Shown here: positions 16,721-25,900 of the stretch, piece after piece | How positions within the stretch are numbered: position 1 is the stretch's first letter | Layout of the letters: every line of letters starts with the position of its first letter | Assembly (NCBI RefSeq): GCF_001317355.1 | Contig: NZ_LKET01000006.1 | Span: 1-58,126 of the forward strand | From: Oxobacter pfennigii | GTDB taxonomy: Bacteria; Bacillota; Clostridia; Clostridiales; Oxobacteraceae | Direction of reading: 5' to 3' | DNA: 58,126 nucleotides | The notes under the pieces: generated by a model | What the model was told of the DNA's origin: nothing | Databases searched by the model: none | What the model saw: the letters and a program-made list of their open reading frames with translations, nothing else | Position numbers and translations under genes: made by a program

Positions 16721-17941
16721 CTATCCCTGCTCTTTCGTAATTCTAACCTTTACCCTTTGAGGGTTTACTTCCCTTAACACAAGCTCTTCGGGGAAGTTTA
16801 GCTGAGGGCTGAATTCATATTCCCCGTCTTCTGTGGGAATGCCTACCAAATCCAGCTTTGCAGTTATGTCTGATGCCGCAGTCCGGTTTATAATGCTCTC
16901 TCTTCCCGACAATGTCATGGTTATAGTATTTGTCAAAAAGTCAGCCGTTAACCCTCCAGGCAGATTAAAATATTCCATGGGCACATTATAGGTTTTGTTT
17001 ATGGTCTTCTCTACGTTTACATGTACGTTTACAGCCTGTATGTTCTCAATTACCATTGCCCCTTCAGGTATATTGATGTTTACCTGCCTTGTAACAGATG
17101 AGTTTATATCATCAAAATTTATAGGTGCCGTATCAATAGCTGTGATGCTGTTTACTATATCTTCCTCACCGGTTATGGTAACATTTGCCGGGTCTGATAC
17201 CGTATCTATTAAAAATACACCTTCTGGAAGCCTTCCGGTTAATCTTATATTAATAGGTACTACCTTGGATTTTCTTATGGGAACAGTAACATCAACGGTC
17301 CTTGGAATACATTCCACTTCGCCTACGACCTTTCCATCCTTGTCCAGTACCTGTAACGGAAGAGAGGTTTGAATATCCGAAACTGCATCATTTATGTCAA
17401 GCTTAGCCACAACGGAATTTACTCTGCCGATATACCTGGCAGCTCCTCTTATGATAGCCTGAGCAGGCTTTATACTCTCATTAAGCCTGGCATAGCCTTC
17501 CTTCAAATTTCCCTGCAAGCTTAATGTTACAGGAAGGCTTTTTTCCACCAGCTCATCCAATTCCACCTTTATATATATGGACTGGTTGGAAATTTGAACT
17601 CCGCCTGGCTTATCCTTTATTTCAACCAGAATATTGTTTTCGCCCTTAAACCTGGACCCTATACCTAAATTAGCTTCCACAATAAAATCCTGGGCCCTTA
17701 TCTGGCGTATATCCTGGCTTCTTCCCTTGACGGGAATTTTAATTGTATAATCGTTAGGGTTTCCGATTAAAATCAGTCCCTGCTGCTGAAGGGTTTCAAT
17801 ATTTGTAAGCTTCACGGGAATCTGCGGTATTTCAACTGACATTTCGGGATTATCATCAGCTGCCACATATATCCATAATACGAATGCAATCAATACAGCA
17901 AAAACCCTGACAGTTATATCCCTTGTTTTTGTCTTATCCAC
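16721..17941 (-). CDS. cdaR: YbbR-domain regulator of the c-di-AMP cyclase
   Basis: The 406-residue protein has one N-terminal membrane anchor (about residues 9-28, VRVFAVLIAFVLWIYVAA) followed by four extracytoplasmic YbbR-type beta repeats. Each has the VPV/LPV-type segment and a hydrophobic strand, for example KSLPVTLSLQGNLKEGYARL and VVPINIRLTGRLPEGVFL. CdaR interacts with CdaA and modulates its activity in Bacillus and Listeria. Its start overlaps the cdaA 3' end by 28 bp, implying coupled translation. Length is typical. The next gene follows after one base. Confidence 0.93.
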   Translation of the reverse strand: MDKTKTRDITVRVFAVLIAFVLWIYVAADDNPEMSVEIPQIPVKLTNIETLQQQGLILIGNPNDYTIKIPVKGRSQDIRQIRAQDFIVEANLGIGSRFKGENNILVEIKDKPGGVQISNQSIYIKVELDELVEKSLPVTLSLQGNLKEGYARLNESIKPAQAIIRGAARYIGRVNSVVAKLDINDAVSDIQTSLPLQVLDKDGKVVGEVECIPRTVDVTVPIRKSKVVPINIRLTGRLPEGVFLIDTVSDPANVTITGEEDIVNSITAIDTAPINFDDINSSVTRQVNINIPEGAMVIENIQAVNVHVNVEKTINKTYNVPMEYFNLPGGLTADFLTNTITMTLSGRESIINRTAASDITAKLDLVGIPTEDGEYEFSPQLNFPEELVLREVNPQRVKVRITKEQG

Positions 17942-18768
17942 GCCTTAGCCCTCCCCCATAAAGTCATAGACCGCTTAGACATTCTGTGCTTCATTATTCT
18001 TATGAGTATATCCTTCAGCCTTTCAGCGTTGTAATTTTTTGTCAGCTTACCGTTAATGGCAAGGGAAATATTGCCTGTTTCCTCTGACACTATAATTACA
18101 ATGGCATCGGAATTTTCGGATATGCCGAGGGCAGCCCTATGTCTTGTCCCCATTTGCTTGTTATGATTATAATTTTCTGTCAGGGGAAGAAAAGAGGCTG
18201 CAGATGCAATCCTGTTGTTTCTTATAATTACGGCGCCGTCATGGAGAGGAGTATTTTCGACGAATATGTTTTCCAAAAGCTGTGCAGAAATTACTGCATC
18301 CAGCTTAACTCCGCTTTCAATATAGTCGTTTAAGCCCGTCTCCTGCTCAATTACAATCAAAGCTCCCGTCTTTTCGCTTGAGAGATTGATTACAGCCTCT
18401 ACTATGTGGGTCATAAAGCTGTTAAGCTCCTCATCGTTGAATTCCAGTGTTTTAGAAAGGAACCGGCTTCTGCCAAAGTACTCAAGAGCACGCCTCAATT
18501 CAGGCTGAAAAATTATTATAAGTGCCATAAATCCTACTGTGATAGTATTTTGAATAATCCAGTAAAGGGTAATAAGCCCTGCAAATTCACTGACCTTCAT
18601 GATAACCAAAATAAGAATAAGTCCTTTTATAAGAGTCTCCGCTCTTGTCCGGCTGATAAGCATGAAGAGCTTATAAAAAATATAACTTACGATTAAAATA
18701 TCGATAATATTGATTATGGTAATATGCTTAAGCAAGCTTAAAAGACTTGCTATGTATGTCTCAAACAT
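17914..18768 (-). CDS. cdaA: membrane diadenylate cyclase
   Basis: This enzyme makes cyclic di-AMP from two ATP. Its 284 residues comprise three N-terminal transmembrane helices (about residues 12-80), a coiled linker, and a DAC catalytic domain (about 100-235) with the essential DGA motif (PLHDGAVIIRNNRI) and RHR motif (GTRHRAALGIS). AGAGGTGG lies upstream of the ATG. It leads the cdaA-cdaR-FAD dehydrogenase transcript. In many Firmicutes cdaA-cdaR is directly followed by glmM, whose product inhibits CdaA; here roughly 8 kb of catabolic and transport genes separate them, but the strand is the same. Confidence 0.96.
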   Translation of the reverse strand: MFETYIASLLSLLKHITIINIIDILIVSYIFYKLFMLISRTRAETLIKGLILILVIMKVSEFAGLITLYWIIQNTITVGFMALIIIFQPELRRALEYFGRSRFLSKTLEFNDEELNSFMTHIVEAVINLSSEKTGALIVIEQETGLNDYIESGVKLDAVISAQLLENIFVENTPLHDGAVIIRNNRIASAASFLPLTENYNHNKQMGTRHRAALGISENSDAIVIIVSEETGNISLAINGKLTKNYNAERLKDILIRIMKHRMSKRSMTLWGRAKAWIRQKQGI

Positions 18769-19064
18769 CAGCTAAACCACCTCTTAAAATTATGCTCTAG
18801 GCTTTGAATTTCAATAAATCTAACACATATCTATAATTATACACCAATTTTAAGTACTGTAGTATAAATGCATATAGTTTTTTGATTAATATTATATGAG
18901 CAGTGACTTAATATAGTCGAAAAAGGGCTATTTACAATATTTTATAATTAATTTATTGAAGGATTTTGTATATAATTTCCTAGATAATATGACAGTTCTG
19001 GTTTATAATTAAACTTGTAAAAAAATTTATGTGTTTCAAATACGTATTTAGGCAGGTGACTATT
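18769..19064. other. divergent AT-rich intergenic region
   Basis: About 296 bp between cdaA (leftward) and the zinc-ribbon protein gene (rightward). It holds TATAAT-like hexamers for both directions (for example TATAAT reading left near 18840 and reading right near 19010), but the -35 boxes are weak, so I do not mark specific promoters. No RNA element or small gene is apparent. Confidence 0.5.
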
Positions 19065-20546
19065 ATGAACTGCAAAAAATGCGGGCAGAAACTTGATCCA
19101 CACTACACCTTCTGCCCTAATTGTGGCAGGTCCATGACAATAGCAGGAAAGAATAAATACTCTTTTGAAAATGATGAAACTACATACATTCAAAAGATAA
19201 ATGAAACGAAACACCCTACCCCGGATTTTATCAAGGGGCCGGCAAAATTAAGGACTATAGATAATGAGCCGGATAAAATTAAGGAAAAAGTAAAAGCTTA
19301 TGAGGAAACAGCTTCAGGGACAGAAGAAGAATATTATGAAGAAGAGAAAGTTAAAAAAGGCAGAGGAGCAAAGGCCCTTATTTTTGGGCTTTTGATTGCA
19401 GTAATCCTCGCAGGAGCAGGTATTTTTGCGGCATATTTTGCTTATCAACGGTCTATGGGTTCATCCAGCGATGAATATATAAGCTCCATTTCGCAGCTTC
19501 ACCAGGAGGTAAAAGAAGCCAACGATAAAGTAGCGGCAGCCATAAAGGCTGATACCGAAACACTTTTGATTACGGATATACTTAAAGAAACTCCGGCAGC
19601 CCGGAATGCTTTAAATACTATAGCCAAAAGCTATGATAAGATTTCAGCGCCTTCGGTTTATGCGCAGTCTCATGCATCTTTAGGGGATGCCATAAGGATA
19701 AACAAACAGGTATACGACCAGCTGGAGGCCATTTTAAAAAACCCGGCAAGCGCTGATGTACAGGAAAGTATGGACCAGCTGTCGGAATATATCGACGAAT
19801 GCATGAACAATTACGCCACTGTAGAAACCGAAGATTTAAGCTTTACCTTGCCCAATGAGATTTTGAGCTTATCTTCAAGGCTCCAGCCCTGGGTGGCGCA
19901 AAAGCAAGCCCAATATGCACAGGTATCTGCTTTGATTGCTTCTTTTACAGAGTATTTTGATAGCATGGCCATGCTGTTTTCCACCTATGATACGGCAGCG
20001 GCTGATTTCAATCAGATACTTATTTCCATAAGAAACAACCAGGAACCCTGGGACGCACTGTTTGAAAAAATAGATGCAAGCGAGGGCATTATAAATACCG
20101 TTAAGGAAAATTATATAAAACAGACCGTTCCTACAGAACTGAAATCCATTAATGCCAGATTTAGTCCAATTTTAGATGAAATGCTGGATTATTATTCTAA
20201 GTTAAGATATGCGGCCGTTACAGAAATGAACTTTAATTCGGTCAAACCCGGTGATGAGCGGGATATAGATGCAGGCGGCACGGACATGGAAACAAATATA
20301 TATGATGAGATGGGTATACCTGATCCTAACGGATATCAAGGTCCGGCCACAAGGGGTTCTGAGCCTTCACAGGCTGTAACCCAGGTTAGAAACGAGGAAG
20401 ATATAAACCGATTATATAATGACGCAAATATGGTTTATCAGTCGGCATCCCAGAATTATCAGCAATTTGCATTAGATTTAAAGGCAGAAAAGGATAAATT
20501 CTTAGATCCCGAATATGTGCTTACATTAAAATCAGTTAAAAAATAA
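19065..20546 (+). CDS. zinc-ribbon membrane protein of unknown function
   Basis: The 493-residue protein starts with a zinc ribbon (MNCKKCGQKLDPHYTFCPNC), chosen because AGGCAGGTG precedes this ATG and not the one 12 codons earlier. An acidic/lysine-rich linker follows, then one transmembrane helix near residues 105-127 (AKALIFGLLIAVILAGAGIF). The rest is a long, largely helical extracytoplasmic region with coiled-coil character (LHQEVKEANDKVAAAIKADT). This zinc ribbon, helix, helical-domain plan is common in Firmicute proteins of unknown function. It is monocistronic, with a terminator at 20603-20635. No enzymatic motif is visible; a surface or signalling scaffold is possible. Confidence 0.85.
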   Translation: MNCKKCGQKLDPHYTFCPNCGRSMTIAGKNKYSFENDETTYIQKINETKHPTPDFIKGPAKLRTIDNEPDKIKEKVKAYEETASGTEEEYYEEEKVKKGRGAKALIFGLLIAVILAGAGIFAAYFAYQRSMGSSSDEYISSISQLHQEVKEANDKVAAAIKADTETLLITDILKETPAARNALNTIAKSYDKISAPSVYAQSHASLGDAIRINKQVYDQLEAILKNPASADVQESMDQLSEYIDECMNNYATVETEDLSFTLPNEILSLSSRLQPWVAQKQAQYAQVSALIASFTEYFDSMAMLFSTYDTAAADFNQILISIRNNQEPWDALFEKIDASEGIINTVKENYIKQTVPTELKSINARFSPILDEMLDYYSKLRYAAVTEMNFNSVKPGDERDIDAGGTDMETNIYDEMGIPDPNGYQGPATRGSEPSQAVTQVRNEEDINRLYNDANMVYQSASQNYQQFALDLKAEKDKFLDPEYVLTLKSVKK

Positions 20547-20602
20547 ATACCTCATTATATTTTTTAACCAGCTATTGCAATGGCGGTTCCAAGGAAGCAA
20601 AA

Positions 20603-20635
20603 CAGGTTATGTTGTATACATAACCTGCTTTTTAT
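20603..20635 (+). terminator. intrinsic terminator
   Basis: CAGGTTATG and CATAACCTG form the stem around a short AT-rich loop, followed by CTTTTTATT. It ends the zinc-ribbon gene transcript. The roughly 170 bp between here and the glycosyltransferase remnant holds nothing recognisable. Confidence 0.8.
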
Positions 20636-20804
20636 TGCAGGATATATAGTCCCCCATTAATTTATGTGATAATTGCTTGGTACAAAGCATTACTGAAATC
20701 TTAACCCCTTATTTTTTCTGATAAGCGGAGTGTATTTTTTTTATAAATTTCGTTATTATATACATCCAGGATTTTTGGTTCAAGGTTTTGTCCTGACAGT
20801 TTGT

Positions 20805-20915
20805 TTACCCAATGCCTCTCTGTCCGGCGCCCAACCGGTTCATAAGCCTATCCCATAAGGGCTGGTCTGCGGTATGAGGGATAAACATTGTGGTACAGCC
20901 GTATTTCAATGGCTG
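20805..20915 (-). pseudogene. remnant of a GT1-type glycosyltransferase C-terminus
   Basis: Read on the minus strand, 20915-20805 encodes KYGCTTMFIPHTADQPLWDR followed by LMNRLGAGQRGIG and a stop. This matches the conserved donor-binding stretch of family-1 (MGT/sterol-glucosyltransferase-like) enzymes, where a P-F/H-x-x-DQ-x-W motif is followed by an LG-G segment. The preceding TTA(A/I) part lies in another frame, so the fragment is both truncated and frameshifted. Nothing else of the gene is present; its upstream part has been replaced by a LytTR fragment. Confidence 0.55.
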
Positions 20916-20924
20916 TGGTGGGTT

Positions 20925-21152
20925 TCAAATACTGAGTCGGTGGCATAAAGAAAGGTCTTTCCCATCCACCGCTTCAGCATAAAAATATCCGTCAGCAGCA
21001 GAAAAGTGAGTCTCTCCATCTTTAAAACACGCGATTTTTGCTGAGCGCTCCCGCAAAAGGGCCAATATTTCCATTATTTCTTCATCTAACTCTTTACAGC
21101 GCAGTATGATTTCATTTTCCGGGAATTCGCCATGCTCTACACGGATTTTCAC
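20925..21152 (-). pseudogene. truncated LytTR-family regulator
   Basis: The 75-codon frame starts at a GTG (MKIRVEHGEFPENEIILRCK). It resembles the N-terminal half of small LytTR DNA-binding regulators, with the helical part ELDEEIMEILALLRERS followed by the first strands, DGETHFSAADGYFYAEAVDG. It stops after about half of the LytTR domain, and the DNA-recognition strands are missing. The glycosyltransferase remnant follows directly on the same strand, so a deletion probably fused two decayed genes. A functional short protein is unlikely. Confidence 0.5.
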
Positions 21153-21295
21153 TGCCTACACCATCTTTCTCCCATTTATAATGGGTTTCTATTAAAACCA
21201 TAGCATATATTTTTCGTAATTTGAAGCGATGGTATACCAAGCTGCAAATGACATCCTGTAACATGCAGAGGATTGAAAAGAAAGACAATAAGATA

Positions 21296-21324
21296 ATGAC
21301 AGAATGCAATAAAAGCATTATAAT
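21296..21324 (+). promoter_or_regulatory. promoter of the methyltransferase-TetR operon
   Basis: ATGACA (21296-21301) and a perfect TATAAT (21319-21324) are separated by 17 bp. The predicted start site falls inside the inverted repeat at 21331-21348, a classical arrangement for repression. Confidence 0.6.
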
Positions 21325-21330
21325 TATTAT

Positions 21331-21348
21331 TAAACCGCAGTCGGTTTA
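21331..21348. promoter_or_regulatory. putative TetR-family operator
   Basis: TAAACCG and CGGTTTA form a perfect 7-bp inverted repeat around CAGT. The form (A/T-rich flank, CCG/CGG core, 18 bp total) is typical of TetR/AcrR operators. It overlaps the predicted +1 of the operon that ends with a TetR-family gene, so autoregulation is the simplest reading. Confidence 0.6.
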
Positions 21349-21373
21349 TTTATTTAAGAAATGGAGTGATTTT

Positions 21374-22243
21374 ATGTCTGAAGGAGCAGCAAAAACCGGC
21401 GCAGGACCGACTTTTTTGATTGCTGCCGAACAGTATTACAGCGAGGAACAACGAGTAATCAATGACGATTTTGCCATAAAAATGTTATCGCCGGGTCTTA
21501 GGACTTTTGTCTCACTGATGCGTTTTCCGAAAATGCGTCAATGGATGATAAAAGGAAGTGAGCGTGATATACCGGGAATGTGGGCCGGTATGCTGATTCG
21601 TAAACGCTATATTGATGAAAAACTGCGTGACTCTGTTCCAAACATGTCAGCAGTAGTAAATTTAGGTGCTGGAGCCGACTCCCGGTTTTTCCGCATTCCC
21701 GAGCTCAAGAACATCCCTGTATGGGAACTTGATCAGAGCGCTATTATTTCCTCTAAGGGTTCTCAGATTGCAAAAGCTCTGACTGTATTCCCAAAAAACC
21801 TGTTTCTCACCCCAATCGATTTTGACCATGATAGTATAGCGGATGTTTTATCTTCAAAGGGCTATCCTAAAAATGCTATGACCTTTTTTATATGGGAAGG
21901 AGTAACCCAATATCTTACACAGGAAGGTATCGAATCAGTTTTTGACTTCCTTTCCAATGCCGAGGCGGGCAGCAAGCTGGCCTTCACCTATGTATTAAAG
22001 GATTTTATTCAAGGCAAGGTCATGTATGATTGGGAAAAAGCTTACGAGAAGTATGTTCTGAAGGATAAAATCTGGGTCTATGGCATAAATCCGGACGAAT
22101 TGCCGTCAGTCCTTGAAAAATATGGTTGGCGGCTGATTGAAGATAAAAGCTCTGCTGACCTTGCGGATAGCTATATTAAGCCAACTGGCAGAACATTGAA
22201 GACAACACCCATTGAAAGAATATGCGTTGCGGAAAAAGTGTAG
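21374..22243 (+). CDS. SAM-dependent methyltransferase, leucine carboxyl methyltransferase-like family
   Basis: This 289-residue class I methyltransferase starts at MSEGAAKTGAGPTF, preceded by GGAGTGA; earlier in-frame ATGs lack ribosome sites and lie upstream of the promoter. The SAM-binding motif I reads AVVNLGAGADSRFFRIP (about residue 95), with an acidic motif II at VWELDQSAI and the family block FFIWEGVTQYLTQEGI. It belongs to the LCM/PPM (COG3315-type) group, whose bacterial members methylate carboxyl or hydroxyl groups of mostly unknown acceptors. It is cotranscribed with the TetR regulator nine bases downstream. The substrate is unknown; small-molecule detoxification or secondary metabolism is possible. 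Confidence 0.85.
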   Translation: MSEGAAKTGAGPTFLIAAEQYYSEEQRVINDDFAIKMLSPGLRTFVSLMRFPKMRQWMIKGSERDIPGMWAGMLIRKRYIDEKLRDSVPNMSAVVNLGAGADSRFFRIPELKNIPVWELDQSAIISSKGSQIAKALTVFPKNLFLTPIDFDHDSIADVLSSKGYPKNAMTFFIWEGVTQYLTQEGIESVFDFLSNAEAGSKLAFTYVLKDFIQGKVMYDWEKAYEKYVLKDKIWVYGINPDELPSVLEKYGWRLIEDKSSADLADSYIKPTGRTLKTTPIERICVAEKV

Positions 22244-22252
22244 GAGAATGAT

Positions 22253-22870
22253 ATGGCAAGACCGAATACAAACCATGAAAAAAAGAAACTGGAGTTACTG
22301 GATATAGCTGAGAAGCTTTTTATTGAGAAGGGATATGAGCAAACAAGTATTGAGGATATATTAAGTGCATCCGGCATATCCAAAGGCGGATTTTATCATT
22401 ACTTTAAATCAAAAGAGGATATATTATGCTCAAGCATCGAAAGGCTGATGGATGACGCGGTCAATTTTTTAAAGCCTGCAGTAGACAACCCGAAGCTTAA
22501 CGCCGTTGAAAAATTCAAATTGTTTAACAAGCAAAAAAACAAGTTCCAATCCTCAAAGCTGGAATATGCCGGACTTCTGGCTAAACTCATGCAGTCAGAT
22601 ATTTTCCAATATAAATATATCGTGTCATCCTCACAAAAAATAGTTCCTCTATTCGCAGAAATTATAAAACAAGGCGTCAATGAGGAGGTATTCCACGTAA
22701 AGCACCCGCTGGAAACGGCAGATATATTAATCCGTGCCATTGTAGGGGTATCGAGCAGTGCCTATTATAATGACTATATGGAAACTTCAGAGGCACAGGA
22801 ATGCTATATGGAGGCTTTGCAAAATATAGTAATCGGCGCTCTGGGTGCTGATAAAGCTTTGTTTATGTGA
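22253..22870 (+). CDS. TetR/AcrR family transcriptional regulator
   Basis: This 205-residue repressor has an N-terminal TetR helix-turn-helix (ILSASGISKGGFYHYFKSKE, about residues 33-55) and an all-helical ligand and dimerisation domain (about 70-200) with no recognisable subclass. AGGAGA overlaps the end of the methyltransferase gene. The inverted repeat TAAACCG-N4-CGGTTTA at the operon promoter is its most likely operator. The ligand may be the methyltransferase substrate or a related toxic compound. A strong terminator follows at 22929. Confidence 0.93.
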   Translation: MARPNTNHEKKKLELLDIAEKLFIEKGYEQTSIEDILSASGISKGGFYHYFKSKEDILCSSIERLMDDAVNFLKPAVDNPKLNAVEKFKLFNKQKNKFQSSKLEYAGLLAKLMQSDIFQYKYIVSSSQKIVPLFAEIIKQGVNEEVFHVKHPLETADILIRAIVGVSSSAYYNDYMETSEAQECYMEALQNIVIGALGADKALFM

Positions 22871-22928
22871 TAATGGCATAATGAAAAGCGTTTAAGCCCA
22901 GCAGCTGCTTAAGTTGCTCCTCAAAAAA

Positions 22929-22956
22929 GGCAGACAGCAAAATTTTGCTGTCTGCC
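22929..22956. terminator. bidirectional intrinsic terminator between convergent genes
   Basis: GGCAGACAGCAAAA and TTTTGCTGTCTGCC form a perfect 14-bp stem with A-run before and T-run after. It serves both the TetR operon (rightward) and the redox operon (leftward), which converge here. Confidence 0.88.
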
Positions 22957-22975
22957 TTTGGCCTTGCATTTATAT

Positions 22976-25900
22976 TTATCTTGCTATTCCTTTTTCTTTC
23001 ATGTAGTTTAAGAACTGCTTGTCTATTGTATCGTAAACTACTCTATCTTTGAATATTTCTGTTGCGCAGCATGCACATGGAACTGATAAGTGTATCTTTT
23101 CATCAGTTGTCATGAAACCTTCGGAGTAAAGGGACTGTTTGTCAGCTGTGTAGAAATCTGTATCTTCAGTCAGCTTTTCATATCCCGGAACTTCAAGGGC
23201 AATCGCAGCCTTGACATCCCTTGCAGTTTTTAAGTTAACACCTAAAAGTCCTGCAATTTCAAGGAACAGTTCAAGGTTTGTCTTGCCTGTGTGTGATTTA
23301 ACAGCAGCTTTAAGCTCCTGAACCTTCCTGTCACTTCTTGTTATTGTACCATTGGTTTCTGCAAAGCTTACCAAAGGAAGCACTGCATCTGCCATAGCTG
23401 CAGTCACAGTCATGAACATATCTCCTACTGCAAGGAATTCAATGTCTTTTAGCTGATTCAATGTGTTATCGTCGCCGGCTAAGTCTTCACCCAGCAATAC
23501 GAGGGCCTTAACCTTCTTTTCAGCGATTAATTCCATCAGTTCTTCGCCTGATTTATCAACACCTAAATCTGCCAATCCCTGGCTGTTGCTCTTGGACCTT
23601 ACAACTATTATTCCTCTGTGAGGCTTGCCTACCTTGCCTGTTATAGCAGCGATGTCAGCTAAAAGGTCAATTCCTGTGCCTGTTACAGTATCTTCATCCA
23701 CAACTATGACAGGTTTCTTGGAATCGCCGTAAAGTTTAGCTATATTCTTAGCTTCTTCAGATACAACCGCATCAGCAACAAATGCTTTTAGCTCATCATA
23801 TCCTACAGCAGTTTTTAAAACTTCTGCTTCGTTTACAGCGCCAGTTTCAATTAGCGCTTTCATAATTCCCTTTAACAGGTCTGCACCATTGGAAGTATTT
23901 AAGCTTACATCAGCCCATTCTTCCATGCGGGTTCTGCCTTCGCTAACTGTAATAAGCTTAGCTTTGCCTGCTGCTGCATTCTTAACCTTTATTCCCAAAA
24001 CCGGATGATTTTCAGCCACTTTACCAACTGAGAGTATGAGGTCTGCATTTTTAAGCTCCTCATAGCTGTTAGTTGATGCATCGTAACCGAATATATCCTT
24101 TAATCCTGACTGGGAATTCAAGGAGAAAGAACCTATAATGCTTGTTCCAAGCTTTTCAGCAGCCTTTTTAACTACCATGACTTCTTCGTTTGTAAGCCTT
24201 GGTGATACTGCAAATGCTATGCTGTCATCACCGTATTTAGCCCTTACAGCCTGAAGCTTCTTAACTAGGTTTAATACTGCTTCATCCCAATCTGCTTCGC
24301 TGCTGTGGCCTTTTATTCTTATAACCGGCTTTTTGAGCCTGTCTACATCATTTATATGAGTAATTCCAAATCTTCCGGCTGCGCACAATAAGCCTTCTTC
24401 AATACCCTTGTTCGGTACGGACCTGTATACGAAATTGCCATTTGTCTGAAGTGTAAGATTACATCCTACGCCGCAGAAGCTGCACACTGTATTTGTATCT
24501 TCAAGCTTAACAGGAATTTGTTTGTAAACTGCCTGTTTTTCCATGCAAGCACCAACGGGGCACACGGATACGCACTGTCCGCAGGATATACATTCTGATT
24601 CAGAAAGAGGCATTTTAAATTCCGGCTTAACTATTGTGTCAAAGCCACGGCTTACCAAACCTAATGCAGTAACGCCCATAACTTCGTCACATGCCCTTAC
24701 GCACAATCCGCAAAGTATACATTTGTCTGAGTTGCGTTCGATAAATGGATGTTCATCAATTTCTTTTCTCTTATGCTTTTCGCCCATTTTTTCGTCAGTG
24801 TTGACATCATATTCATGGACGTAGTTTATAAGCTGGCATTCAAAGAAGTCACGGCATCCGCATTCTAAGCAACGTGAAGCTTCTTTTCTTGCTTCTTCTT
24901 CAGTCATTGTGTATGCAACCTGTGTGAAGTTAGTCCTTCTTAGGCCGCTGTCCACAGTCTTGATTTTAACCCTTGCACACTTTTCACGGTCTGCAAAATC
25001 CTCGGAGGTTATATCATCCTGTTTTACATAGTTAGGCTTGTGAACAGGTACGATTTTACCATTGAGGTAGCTGTCTATAACAACAGCTGCATCCTTGCCC
25101 TGAGCTATTGCTGCTATTGCAATCTTAGGACCGGTTGCTGCGTCTCCGCCGGCAAATACTCCGGGGATATTTGTTTCAAATGTGCTTTCATCTATTGTTA
25201 TATTTCCGCTCCTGCCAACATTTAGTCCTTCGATGTTTCTTGCATTTACCTGTTGTCCTATGGCAGCTATGATGGTATCTGCTTCGAAGACTATTTCTTC
25301 TCCTGTTGGTTCGGGCTTGCGTCTTCCTGATGCATCCGCTTCGCCCAGGCGCATTTTTTCACATCTTATTCCTGTTGCTTTTGTTCCGTCACCTACAACT
25401 TCTACTGGAGCAACAAGGAAATTGAATATAACGCCTTCTTCTTCAGCTTCTTCTATTTCTATATCTTCAGCAGGCATTTCTTCACGGGTACGCCTGTATA
25501 ATACGGATACTTCTTCGGCACCCAACCTTACGGCTGTTCTGGCAACGTCCATGGCAGTGTTACCGCCGCCTACTACCAATACCTTCTTGCCAATAGTTAC
25601 TTTATTGTTCATGGTAACTTCTCTTAAAAAGTCGATACCGCCTAAAACGCCTTCCATGTCCTCGCCTTTGCATCTTAAGCTGGAGCTTTCCCATGCACCG
25701 ATTCCAAGGAATACCGCATCATAATGCTTCTTTAAGAAATCGATAGTTACATCTGTTCCTACCTTGGTATTGTATTTTATTTCTACTCCCATTCTTTCGA
25801 TAAGGTTGATTTCCGCATCCAGTATATCCTTCGGAAGCCTGTATTGAGGAATACCGTACCTTAACATACCGCCGGGAGCCGGCATTGCTTCGTATATTAC

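Noticed and set aside
20925-21152. Functional small regulator
   Set aside because: The frame stops halfway through the LytTR domain and lacks the DNA-contacting strands; the adjoining sequence is another gene's remnant.
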